From the NCBI GenBank assembly GCA_964581535.1, contig CAZOOW010000002.1, forward strand, positions 95,688 to 159,687: a stretch of 64,000 nt of DNA, in the 5' to 3' direction. The translations under genes and the position numbers were made by a program. Positions 43,522 through 50,264 of this stretch are shown here, one piece after another (the first letter of the stretch is position 1; each line of letters begins with the position of its first letter). The notes below the pieces were generated by a model that was given only the letters and a program-made list of their open reading frames with translations, did no database searches and was not told the DNA's origin. Source of the stretch: CAZOOW01 sp964581535 (lineage in GTDB: Bacteria; Patescibacteriota; Saccharimonadia; Saccharimonadales; Saccharimonadaceae).

Positions 43522-45000
43522 ATGAAGCGAAAAGAGCTTATCGAGGCGGTAAAGCGTTCGTATGATGATGAAAATCAGCACGCCGAACTTCTACTCGCAC
43601 TCGACTTTGCCGAAAAAAAACATCACGGCCAGAAACGAAAAAGTGGCGAACCATATATATCGCATCCGATAGCCGTTGCTATAATTCTATGCGAATGGGG
43701 TATGGACTTCGACAGCGTGTTAGCCGGACTGCTACACGACACGGTTGAAGATACCGAAACCACACTGGCCGAGATAGAAAATTTATTCGGTCGAGACGTC
43801 GCCTTCCTCGTCGATGGCGTAACAAAAGTCTCTCAAGCTAGAGCCGGTATGCGCAATATCGATAGCTATCTGCCAGCGACGAAGGACAACCTTACTAAAC
43901 TTCTCATAGCCGTCGGGGAGGACGTTCGCGTTATCATCATCAAGCTTGCCGACCGGTTGCACAACATGAAAACGCTGCGCTATCTTGCGCATGAGAAACA
44001 AAAGAAAATCGCTCAGGAGACTATCGAGGTTTTCGCTCCGCTTGCCGATCGGCTCAACATGGGTCGTGTCCGAGTTGAGCTGGAAGAGTTGGCGTTTTCT
44101 TATTTGGATCCAAAACAGTATAAACGACTGAAAAAAGAAATGAAGTCACGTCTTGGACGAAGCCATCGTCGTCTGTCGCGAGTCAGGGAGACAATCGACA
44201 GAAAACTAATTCACGAAAAGATTCCTCACCAAATGGATGGACGGATAAAAAGTGTCTACAGCTTACATAAAAAGTTGAAAAAAATTCCTGATATAGATGA
44301 GATCTACGATCTTATCGCCCTTCGTATAATTGTCGATGATATCGCTAGCTGTTATCTCGTTCTAGGAGTTATCCATAACCTCTACCCTCCAATGGTCAAC
44401 CGGATAAAGGACTACATTGCCCGACCGAAGCTTAACGGATATCAAAGCCTGCACACGACCGTCATGGCTGACGACGGACAGATAGTTGAATTTCAGATAC
44501 GTACGGCTGAGATGCACGAATACGCCGAGCGGGGACTTGCTGCTCATTTTCACTACAACGAACAAAAACTGACGGATGCCTACAAAACTGGGCATATCGC
44601 TGAATTACCTGCGGAGCTCAGGTGGATAACCGAGCTTCAGGAGACCGCCGCCCAGCTTAGCATGGGAAAAGCCGTGAACGTCGATCACCTGAAAATCGAT
44701 TTATTCGCGGATAGGTTGTTTGTCTATTCACCAAAAGGTGACATATACGACCTTCCCGAGGGCGCACGACCGCTTGACTTTGCCTACCGAATACATAGCG
44801 ATATCGGTGACAAGGCGAGCGGTTTTATCGTCAACGGTAAAATGGTGCCCTTTACCTACAAACTCCAGTACGGTGATGTCGTGGAAGTGATAACGAAGCG
44901 TAGCGCCAAACCAAACAATGACTGGCTGAAATGGGTTCGAACCTCACACGCGAAAGAAAAGATTCGTACAGCATTAAAGAAAAAACTGCCACTTGGGTGA
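43522..45000 (+). CDS. RelA/SpoT-family (p)ppGpp synthetase/hydrolase, short form
   Basis: Makes and breaks the stringent-response alarmone. 492 residues: HD hydrolase domain (HHGQKRKSGEPYISHP near 34, LLHDTVEDTE near 73, all metal residues kept), synthetase domain (RIKDYIARPKLNGYQSLHTTV, in part, near 295), and TGS domain (about 390-455). It stops soon after TGS; the helical, zinc-finger and ACT domains of long Rsh proteins are absent. Hydrolase motifs intact, so probably bifunctional. The stop lies inside a terminator stem. Confidence 0.95.
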   Translation: MKRKELIEAVKRSYDDENQHAELLLALDFAEKKHHGQKRKSGEPYISHPIAVAIILCEWGMDFDSVLAGLLHDTVEDTETTLAEIENLFGRDVAFLVDGVTKVSQARAGMRNIDSYLPATKDNLTKLLIAVGEDVRVIIIKLADRLHNMKTLRYLAHEKQKKIAQETIEVFAPLADRLNMGRVRVELEELAFSYLDPKQYKRLKKEMKSRLGRSHRRLSRVRETIDRKLIHEKIPHQMDGRIKSVYSLHKKLKKIPDIDEIYDLIALRIIVDDIASCYLVLGVIHNLYPPMVNRIKDYIARPKLNGYQSLHTTVMADDGQIVEFQIRTAEMHEYAERGLAAHFHYNEQKLTDAYKTGHIAELPAELRWITELQETAAQLSMGKAVNVDHLKIDLFADRLFVYSPKGDIYDLPEGARPLDFAYRIHSDIGDKASGFIVNGKMVPFTYKLQYGDVVEVITKRSAKPNNDWLKWVRTSHAKEKIRTALKKKLPLG

Positions 45001-45008
45001 CAGTTTTT
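44981..45008 (+). terminator. Terminator overlapping the relA/spoT stop
   Basis: AAAAACTG ... CAGTTTTT, 8-bp outer stem with an inner CAC/GTG and a TTGG loop, T-run at the end; spans the final codons and stop. Confidence 0.75.
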
Positions 45009-45025
45009 CGTTTCTTAACAAATGC

Positions 45026-45553
45026 CTACCCTTCATACCGATCAATACATTCTCGGATCACACTTTTTGCTTCTTCGGCATCACCCCAACCCAAAACTTT
45101 CGTAGATCCTGGTTTCTTCAAGTCTTTGTAGTGCATAAAATGATGTTCGATTTTCTGACGCCACCGCGCGTGTAAATCATCGAGCGCCGTGATAGCGTTG
45201 TCAGTATTGCGGTCGTCCTCAGGAACACAGATAATCTTGTCGTCGACCTCGCCGTCGTCCTCGAACTTCAAGACTCCGATAACTCGCGCCTTGAGGAATA
45301 CCCCAGTCGGGATGGGGTCATTTGTCAGAATTAACGTATCAAGCTCATCGCCATCCTCGTCAAGTGTCTGGGGGATAAAGCCGTAGTTTACCGGTTTTGC
45401 AAAAATACTCGGCTCGACTCGGTCAAGTTCGAATGCAGCGACCTTCCTATTCCACTCGATTTTCAGCGTTGACCATTTCGGAATCTCAACTACCGTGTTT
45501 ATTACTCCGTCATCTACCGACCCTGGCGAAAGAACTTTATTAAAATCAGGCAT
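45026..45553 (-). CDS. ppa: Inorganic pyrophosphatase (family I)
   Basis: Hydrolyses pyrophosphate, pulling biosynthetic reactions forward. 175 residues from the ATG at 45551-45553, which has AAGGAGTG at good spacing; an upstream open stretch of 51 codons is not needed. Motifs: VEIPKWSTLKIEW, YGFIPQTLDEDGDELDTLIL (given in part; metal-binding Asp residues) and EDDRNTDNAI. Divergent from the PLD gene. Confidence 0.96.
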   Translation of the reverse strand: MPDFNKVLSPGSVDDGVINTVVEIPKWSTLKIEWNRKVAAFELDRVEPSIFAKPVNYGFIPQTLDEDGDELDTLILTNDPIPTGVFLKARVIGVLKFEDDGEVDDKIICVPEDDRNTDNAITALDDLHARWRQKIEHHFMHYKDLKKPGSTKVLGWGDAEEAKSVIRECIDRYEG

Positions 45554-45618
45554 ATACACTCCTTGGATTGACTTTGGTATAACCCTATTATACTTCAGTT
45601 CGAACTTAGGAAATACGC

Positions 45619-45624
45619 TATACT
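45619..45624 (+). promoter_or_regulatory. -10 box of the PLD gene
   Basis: TATACT 9 bases before the ATG at 45634; implied leader of 2-3 bases, no ribosome site. Confidence 0.5.
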
Positions 45625-45633
45625 TTTTACTGT

Positions 45634-46620
45634 ATGAAGCCCCGTTTTCATTTATTACAGCCACAAGATTACATAGCAGAGGCGACAGCAAATATCCGCA
45701 AAGCAAAGCAGCGAGTATATCTCATGACTATGGTACTCGTCGATGATAGCGCAACAACCGATCTAATGAGCGCACTCTCAGAAGCAGCTGAACGAGGTGT
45801 CGAAGTGCACGTCGCCGGGGACGCATTCACCTATACCGATTTTCACGGCTCGTTTATACCCACCACCCATCGGAGTAAGCGTATCCAAGCCGCGAACGCA
45901 ATACAAAATCGTTTGAAAAAAGCTGGTGCAAATTTTATATGGCTGGGCAGACTTAGTATTTTCGCTTTTGCCGGAAGAACACACATCAAATGGTGTGTTG
46001 TTGATAATACTGTTTATTGTTTTGGTGGCGTAAATTTGGATGAAGCAAGCGTCACAAACACTGATTATATGTTTCGGACCGAAAATATAGATTTAGCAGA
46101 CAGAATTGCCAATGAACATGAGAGGATTGTTCGAGCAGACAAAAGTGGAACTCCTCTCAGATCTCATCGGTTCGGTGATGACGATAACATGGTACTTATC
46201 GATGCAGGGTTCGTTGGTGACTCAATCATATACCGTCGGGCTTGCTACTGGGCTGAACAAGCTGAGAGTATACTGCTTGTTTCGCAGTACTGTCCGACCG
46301 GTAAACTTAACCGTTTGTTAAAAACCAAAAAATCATCGCTATACTTTAACCACTGGAACACGACAAGCCTGCTTAACCGCTGGGTCATTCGTATCGGAAT
46401 GGCATCTACTGGACAAGCAACGTCGTATCATCGTCGCAATTATCTTCATGCGAAATTCATCATATTCTCCCTTCCAGACGGTAAAAAGGTAGCTATCACT
46501 GGATCGCATAATTTTGTATGGGCAGGAGGGCTTATTGGTACGCGTGAAGTCGCACTGGAAACAACCAACAAAAACATCATAAAACAGCTCGAAAAATTCT
46601 TTGACACACACGTCCGTTAA
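45634..46620 (+). CDS. Phospholipase D-family protein with two HKD motifs
   Basis: PLD superfamily (phospholipase, cardiolipin synthase or nuclease types). 328 residues, two repeats: HIKWCVVDNTVYCFGGVNL near 115 and HAKFIIFSLPDGKKVAITGSHN (in part) near 271. The first is a full HxKx4D; in the second the Asp position is shifted. No membrane helix at the N-terminus, unlike typical cardiolipin synthases, so a soluble phosphodiesterase or transferase is likely. Followed on the same strand by a GDPD gene. Confidence 0.88.
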   Translation: MKPRFHLLQPQDYIAEATANIRKAKQRVYLMTMVLVDDSATTDLMSALSEAAERGVEVHVAGDAFTYTDFHGSFIPTTHRSKRIQAANAIQNRLKKAGANFIWLGRLSIFAFAGRTHIKWCVVDNTVYCFGGVNLDEASVTNTDYMFRTENIDLADRIANEHERIVRADKSGTPLRSHRFGDDDNMVLIDAGFVGDSIIYRRACYWAEQAESILLVSQYCPTGKLNRLLKTKKSSLYFNHWNTTSLLNRWVIRIGMASTGQATSYHRRNYLHAKFIIFSLPDGKKVAITGSHNFVWAGGLIGTREVALETTNKNIIKQLEKFFDTHVR

Positions 46621-46632
46621 CCAGTTAACTGC

Positions 46633-46638
46633 TATACT
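46633..46638 (+). promoter_or_regulatory. Extended -10 box of the GDPD gene
   Basis: TGCTATACT ending 10 bases before the ATG at 46649. Confidence 0.5.
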
Positions 46639-46648
46639 ATAGCCTGTT

Positions 46649-47344
46649 ATGTTGATTATAGGACACCGGGGTTCAAAAGGAACGCATGCCGAAAACACAG
46701 TTGATAGCTTACGGGCTGGAGTGAATGCAGGAGCAGATATGATTGAGTTCGATGTCCGGCTCACGAGTGATAATGTTCCTGTACTTGCCCACGATTCACT
46801 TCTTGCTGGTTCGAAACGGCGTGAATTTGCATATATTCGCCGCTACACGCTTGATGAGTTACAAAAACGATTGAAAAAAAGAGACACGCACATCGACACG
46901 CTTGATGAAGCGCTTCGTGAAGTTTTTGGTGAAATATATTTGAATATCGAGCTCAAAGAGGTAGCTAGTGTCGGCCCCGTGCTCGATGTCGTCCGAAAAT
47001 ATGTAAAAACACCCGAAGAAATGGAAAGTATTATGTTTAGTTCTTTTAACCCGTTTACGCTTCGGAGTATACGGCAGGAAGAACCTAGCGCGTCACTCGG
47101 CCTACTACATTATCGAAATCCACTGGCCTTTATCGGCTGGCACCGGTTGTTAAAACTCAGCGCTGTGGGTTTTCATCGTTTATACATAAATCCTGTTTCA
47201 CTTGAAGTTGCGAAACGATTCGGCCTGTTCGCATATGTCTATACGGTCAACCGACCAGACGCCGCTCGTCGCCTGGAGCAAAAAGGCATAGATGGTATCG
47301 TGACTGATTATCCGGAAAAGATGACAAAAGAATTTAGCAATTAA
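46649..47344 (+). CDS. Glycerophosphodiester phosphodiesterase
   Basis: Releases alcohols and glycerol-3-phosphate from deacylated phospholipids. 231 residues with the GDPD signature: IIGHRGSKGTHAENT near 3 (catalytic His-Arg, Glu), GADMIEFDVRLTSDNVPVLAHD (in part; E-x-D metal site and second catalytic His), YLNIELKE. No signal peptide, so cytoplasmic UgpQ-like. With the preceding PLD gene it could dismantle scavenged phospholipids. Bases 47345-47435 hold no gene. Confidence 0.93.
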   Translation: MLIIGHRGSKGTHAENTVDSLRAGVNAGADMIEFDVRLTSDNVPVLAHDSLLAGSKRREFAYIRRYTLDELQKRLKKRDTHIDTLDEALREVFGEIYLNIELKEVASVGPVLDVVRKYVKTPEEMESIMFSSFNPFTLRSIRQEEPSASLGLLHYRNPLAFIGWHRLLKLSAVGFHRLYINPVSLEVAKRFGLFAYVYTVNRPDAARRLEQKGIDGIVTDYPEKMTKEFSN

Positions 47345-47435
47345 TCTTACATTCACGCCAGGACAGTCGAGAGGAACAAGAGCTACATTAATCACTGTCT
47401 AAAGTCTCAAAGTGATTTAAGAATTTAGGTAGTGC

Positions 47436-47473
47436 CCCGATGGGCACCGGATTCAACTCCGGTGCCCATCGGG
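47436..47473 (-). terminator. 16-bp perfect hairpin after the receiver-domain gene
   Basis: CCCGATGGGCACCGGA pairs perfectly with TCCGGTGCCCATCGGG around a 6-base loop, 7 bases after the stop at 47481. No T-run on the minus strand, as with the hairpin after the 17040 gene. Confidence 0.75.
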
Positions 47474-47480
47474 TTGTCTG

Positions 47481-47879
47481 TCAGATCGACTTGCCCAGCA
47501 GCTTGGCGACCAGATGGGGTGCCTCGCTCTTGGGAGCCTCGTGGCTACACCCTGCTCGTACCATCATCTGACGGTAGCTACCGAGGCTGGACGACGCCAC
47601 GATGGGCGCGGTGAATCCGGCCCTGCGTGCCATCAGGATGAAGTCGATGGTGTTGACCTCGTGCCCTGGGATGCACCCGTCCAGGATGATCGCCGAGATG
47701 TCGTCCTTGTACAGGTCGAATCCCCGGTTGAGACCCGACAGCGTGGACGCAGTCAGGCAGGGGATGTGGTACTCCGTCAGAGTGTTCACCCAGCTCTCGA
47801 TGACCTCGGGGAGGTCGTCGGCGAGCAGGACGAGGGACGGAGGTGCCGGGATCTTCCAGGCGATGTTGTTGCAGGTCAT
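47481..47879 (-). CDS. Stand-alone response-regulator receiver domain
   Basis: 132 residues from the ATG at 47877-47879, behind AAGGAG. It fits a CheY-like receiver: acidic pair in LVLLADDLPEV (about 20), phospho-acceptor Asp in AIILDGCIPGHE (about 68), Ser in PIVASSS (about 95), and Lys in HEAPKSEAPH (about 118). No DNA-binding output domain follows. G+C-rich, third of the self-contained small genes. A long leader with a 13-codon ORF and a consensus promoter precede it. No histidine kinase is in view. Confidence 0.8.
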   Translation of the reverse strand: MTCNNIAWKIPAPPSLVLLADDLPEVIESWVNTLTEYHIPCLTASTLSGLNRGFDLYKDDISAIILDGCIPGHEVNTIDFILMARRAGFTAPIVASSSLGSYRQMMVRAGCSHEAPKSEAPHLVAKLLGKSI

Positions 47880-47970
47880 GATGGCTCCTTGAAGTGTTGT
47901 ACGGGTTGACCCGCACGCTTCTTCAGAGTATCTGACCGTTGTACGCAGCACGGGTTTGATGATGGTCAGA

Positions 47971-48012
47971 CTAGGTATGTCGTTCCATCGCCCGTCCGGA
48001 CTTCCAGCTCAT
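47971..48012 (-). CDS. 13-residue leader ORF upstream of the receiver gene
   Basis: ATG at 48010-48012 behind AAAGGAGGAGG, the strongest ribosome site in the window, encodes MSWKSGRAMERHT then TAG. It lies 91 bases upstream of the receiver-domain start on the same transcript. Could be a regulatory leader peptide or a small protein; no run of one amino acid that would mark classic attenuation. Confidence 0.6.
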   Translation of the reverse strand: MSWKSGRAMERHT

Positions 48013-48025
48013 ACCTCCTCCTTTC

Positions 48026-48049
48026 AAAGTTGTGAGGTAGCTGAACTTT
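48026..48049 (-). promoter_or_regulatory. Inverted repeat at the receiver-gene transcript start
   Basis: AAAGTT / AACTTT, 6-bp arms with a 12-base loop, covering the expected start site and the bases just before the AAAGGAGGAGG site. Confidence 0.4.
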
Positions 48050-48052
48050 ACT

Positions 48053-48081
48053 ATTATAGCAAAAAAAATATTTTTTGTCAA
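48053..48081 (-). promoter_or_regulatory. Consensus sigma-70 promoter of the receiver-domain gene
   Basis: Minus strand: TTGACA (48076-48081), 17-base A/T-rich spacer, TATAAT (48053-48058) preceded by TGC. Full consensus. Confidence 0.9.
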
Positions 48082-48126
48082 TATATGTAGCTCCTCCGCC
48101 CATCCGGACTTCCCCGAGAACCTGAA

Positions 48127-48240
48127 CCAAAAAACAAGCGAATAGTTCGCGACGGCTAAGCCTGTTTGTCCGTAACTATGGAACAATACAAGCAGGCCGA
48201 CGCCCGTAGGGCTCGTTCCGGAGCAACGCTTGTTTTTTGG
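48127..48240. repeat. 114-base element bounded by 14-bp inverted repeats, internally folded
   Basis: CCAAAAAACAAGCG (48127-48140) and CGCTTGTTTTTTGG (48227-48240) are exact reverse complements. Inside are more pairs: GCCTGTTTG with CAAGCAGGC (one G-T), TCCGT with ATGGA around AACT, GCCC with GGGC around GTA, and GCTC with GAGC. On either strand it ends in six T bases. It could be a structured RNA, a large bidirectional terminator or a small inverted-repeat element. No matching short target duplications at its ends. Confidence 0.55.
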
Positions 48241-48380
48241 CGAAGGTCCACGGCGGGAGGGAGGCGGGCTAGCGTTCTTTGCCTTCTTTCTTCGCAATGA
48301 AAGAAAGAAGGGCGTTTGGTTCTTCGCAAAAAGAACAAGCGCGGCCGAAAGCAGCGCGGCCTCCTGCTATAAGCAGTTAT
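48241..48380. other. Gene-free hairpin-rich stretch after trxB
   Basis: No convincing gene. Holds CCTTCTTTCTT / AAGAAAGAAGG (11-bp arms), GTTCTT / AAGAAC, a direct repeat GCGCGGCC, and CTGCT-ATA-AGCAG just after the trxB stop. Translations across it are low-complexity and Arg-rich. Probably transcript ends of trxB or an untranslated RNA. Confidence 0.4.
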
Positions 48381-49322
48381 TTATAACTTTCCTTCGAGAA
48401 ATTCGCGCATTTTGAGGGCTGCGGTTGCGCCTTCGCCAGTAGCGCTAGCTATCTGCATTGTTGCGCCGGAACGAACGTCACCGCTTGCGAATACGCCGCT
48501 CATAGTCGTCTGCAGATTTTCGTCGGTCTTGATGAGACCCACTTCATCTAGCTCAACGGCTGTTCCCTGCAGGAATCCCGTATTTGGAAGTAGCCCAATG
48601 AATACAAAAACACCATCAACACTCAACTTTTTTTCTTCTCCATCTTGTGCGTAAACGATGCCGTCCGCTACCTTCTCGTCAGATGAGGTTATTTTCGTTG
48701 GCACAGCTCCAAGATGAACGCTGATTTTTCCCTCGTCTACGAATTTTTGAAGTTCGTGCTGCAGCACCTCGCTGGCTTTGATAGTCGAGCGAACCAGGAG
48801 ATCTATGTGCGTTGCAAAACGGGTCAAAAACATCGCTTCTTGCACTGCACTGTTCCCACCACCAACTACCGCAAGAGATTTGTCTCGATAAAATGCACCG
48901 TCGCATGTCGCGCAGTAATGCACGCCTCGGCCATAATATTCCGCTTCGCCAGGTACGCCTAGTTTTTTGTAGTCGGAGCCTGTTGCGATGAGAATCGCTT
49001 TCGCCTTGAGTGAGTCCTCGCCCATCTCAACCACTTTGTGGTCGCCTTCGTCGCGAATACCTGTTACATCGCCAAACCGAATATCTGCGCCGAATCGTTC
49101 CGCCTGACCTTGAAACTGCTCAGCCAGCTTCAGCCCTTCAACACCATCGATAAATCCTGGGTAGTTGTCTATCCAGTCCGTCGTTGCCGCCAGACCACCG
49201 ATGACGCCTTTTTCTACGAGCACGGTGTCGATATCTTCGCGAGTTGTATAAACTGCAGCAGCCAGTGCGCTCGGACCAGCGCCAATCATCACCACGTCAT
49301 GTAGTTTTGTGTCAGGCTCCAT
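48381..49322 (-). CDS. trxB: Thioredoxin reductase
   Basis: FAD/NADPH enzyme that reduces thioredoxin or a glutaredoxin-like partner. 313 residues: FAD motif IGAGPSALAAAVYTT near 13, redox CATCDG near 135, NADPH motif VGGGNSAVQEA near 153, and C-terminal GVFASGDVRSGATMQIASATGEG (in part) near 275. The start overlaps the stop of the upstream glutaredoxin-like gene by one base, so the two proteins are made together and the small one is probably its substrate. Confidence 0.96.
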   Translation of the reverse strand: MEPDTKLHDVVMIGAGPSALAAAVYTTREDIDTVLVEKGVIGGLAATTDWIDNYPGFIDGVEGLKLAEQFQGQAERFGADIRFGDVTGIRDEGDHKVVEMGEDSLKAKAILIATGSDYKKLGVPGEAEYYGRGVHYCATCDGAFYRDKSLAVVGGGNSAVQEAMFLTRFATHIDLLVRSTIKASEVLQHELQKFVDEGKISVHLGAVPTKITSSDEKVADGIVYAQDGEEKKLSVDGVFVFIGLLPNTGFLQGTAVELDEVGLIKTDENLQTTMSGVFASGDVRSGATMQIASATGEGATAALKMREFLEGKL

Positions 49323-49573
49323 TATGAAATCGCACCCATCAATGCACCCGGGTTCCAGCCGATAGATGCCACTTGCTCACTGCCGCTATCATCAGTAACC
49401 GTCACCACTGGTACTGTTCGGGCACCGCTCAAGGCGATAATGTCCGCCTCTGCCTGCATATCGTCGTCGAGATTGACTTCGTGGTACTGCTTCCCTTTCA
49501 TATCGAGCAGCTTTTTCACCTGCGTGCAGTAGCCGCAAGTAGTTCGTGTGTAGACAGTGATTTTTTTTGACAT
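49322..49573 (-). CDS. Glutaredoxin-like protein
   Basis: Small thiol oxidoreductase. 83 residues: VYTRTTCGYCTQVKKLLD with a CGYC active site at 14-17, YHEVNLDDD, and TVPVVTV (cis-Pro). One thioredoxin-fold domain, NrdH/Grx-like. The direct coupling to trxB suggests it is reduced by thioredoxin reductase, as NrdH is, rather than by glutathione. Site GGGAGCG precedes the ATG. Confidence 0.92.
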   Translation of the reverse strand: MSKKITVYTRTTCGYCTQVKKLLDMKGKQYHEVNLDDDMQAEADIIALSGARTVPVVTVTDDSGSEQVASIGWNPGALMGAIS

Positions 49574-49616
49574 ATCCGCTCCCGGTTTTTTGTGGTGTTT
49601 AAAGTTATATATAAAT

Positions 49617-49646
49617 AGTATATATAGCGCTTGTGATTAGCGTCAA
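49617..49646 (-). promoter_or_regulatory. Promoter of the grx-trxB operon
   Basis: Minus strand: TTGACG (49641-49646), 18-base spacer, TATACT (49617-49622). Confidence 0.65.
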
Positions 49647-49656
49647 GACGCTATAT
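49622..49656. promoter_or_regulatory. Nested palindromes over the grx-trxB -35
   Basis: TAGCGTC-AA-GACGCTA (49638-49653) is a perfect 7-bp palindrome covering the -35; ATATAGCG (49622-49629) and CGCTATAT (49649-49656) form a second, wider pair across the spacer. Operator-like, shared arms could allow two binding states. Confidence 0.5.
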
Positions 49657-49669
49657 GTTGTGATTTCTG

Positions 49670-50224
49670 CTATTTAACCGCCTTGATCTCTACTATAAAG
49701 GCTAGTGGACCAGCGGGACGGCCCTGTGCAGCAGCGTCTTTGCCATACGCCATCTCCGAAGGAATCATGAGCTTGCGTACTGTACCTACCTTTGCCCCCG
49801 AAAGACCTTTCGTCCAACCTTCGATTACACCGCTGAGTGGAAACTCTGCTGACGTCGTTTTTCCGTCCTTGTTGGTGCTATCAAATATTTTTCCATCAGC
49901 CGTCCAGCCGAAATAATTCGCAGATATAGTTGAATCTGGCTTTACCTCTGCCCCGTCGCCGACAACAATATCTTCAGTCTTCAGTTCGGTTACTGTAGCG
50001 GCATCAAATGGGTCCGCTTGGTAGCCGTCTAATGGTCGCGACTGTGCCGCCTGTTGAGCCGCTTGCTGTTCTTGCAATTGCTTCAGAACTTTTTCTTGTT
50101 CAGCGTAGTCTTTTTGCGCATTATCATTTATCAAAATTGGTAAGAAAAACGTCCCGACAGTTCCTACGCCCATCACGACGGCGATTACCCACATAAATGC
50201 TCGCTGACTTTTTGAAGTCGCCAC
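49670..50224 (-). CDS. FKBP-type peptidyl-prolyl isomerase, membrane-anchored
   Basis: Assists protein folding by proline isomerisation. 184 residues: one N-terminal membrane helix (about 9-29), an Ala/Gln-rich coiled linker (35-65), and an FKBP domain (about 85-184) with FDSTNKDGK, FPLSGVIEGWTKGLSGAKVG (in part), IPSEMAYG and IVEIKAVK. The domain would face outside. GTG start behind GAGGAGG. Confidence 0.93.
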   Translation of the reverse strand: MATSKSQRAFMWVIAVVMGVGTVGTFFLPILINDNAQKDYAEQEKVLKQLQEQQAAQQAAQSRPLDGYQADPFDAATVTELKTEDIVVGDGAEVKPDSTISANYFGWTADGKIFDSTNKDGKTTSAEFPLSGVIEGWTKGLSGAKVGTVRKLMIPSEMAYGKDAAAQGRPAGPLAFIVEIKAVK

Positions 50225-50252
50225 TAAATATCCTCCTCATTTAACTCATACC

Positions 50253-50258
50253 AGTATA
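50253..50258 (-). promoter_or_regulatory. -10 box of the FKBP gene
   Basis: TATACT on the minus strand about 28 bases before the GTG start, leaving a short leader with the GAGGAGG site. Confidence 0.5.
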
Positions 50259-50264
50259 CCATCG

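Larger units (their letters stand above)
47989..48113. repeat. 17-bp direct repeat flanking the receiver gene promoter
   Basis: CGCCCGTCCGGACTTCC at 47989-48005 (inside the leader ORF) recurs with one change (A for G) at 48097-48113, beyond the promoter. Copies are 108 bases apart and each holds the palindrome TCCGGA. Confidence 0.65.

Noticed and set aside
45554..45706. 51-residue N-terminal extension of pyrophosphatase
   Set aside because: It overlaps the divergent PLD gene and promoter, and the true start has an AAGGAGTG site.
47436..47473. GGATTCAACTCC resembling a tRNA T-arm
   Set aside because: Part of a 16-bp perfect hairpin after the receiver gene; no cloverleaf can be drawn.
47514..47909. 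Plus-strand open frame of 131 codons opposite the receiver-domain gene
   Set aside because: G+C-rich sequence leaves frames open on both strands. The minus frame has the receiver motifs, a ribosome site and a consensus promoter; the plus frame has none.
48127..48240. Element with inverted ends taken as an insertion sequence
   Set aside because: No transposase and no target-site duplication at the ends. Kept only as a repeat of unknown kind.
47971..48338. Longer Arg/Pro-rich minus-strand frames across the hairpin region (ending 47971 and 48156)
   Set aside because: Their upstream parts cross the promoter, the 14-bp inverted repeats and hairpins, and read as low complexity. Only the last 13 codons have a ribosome site.
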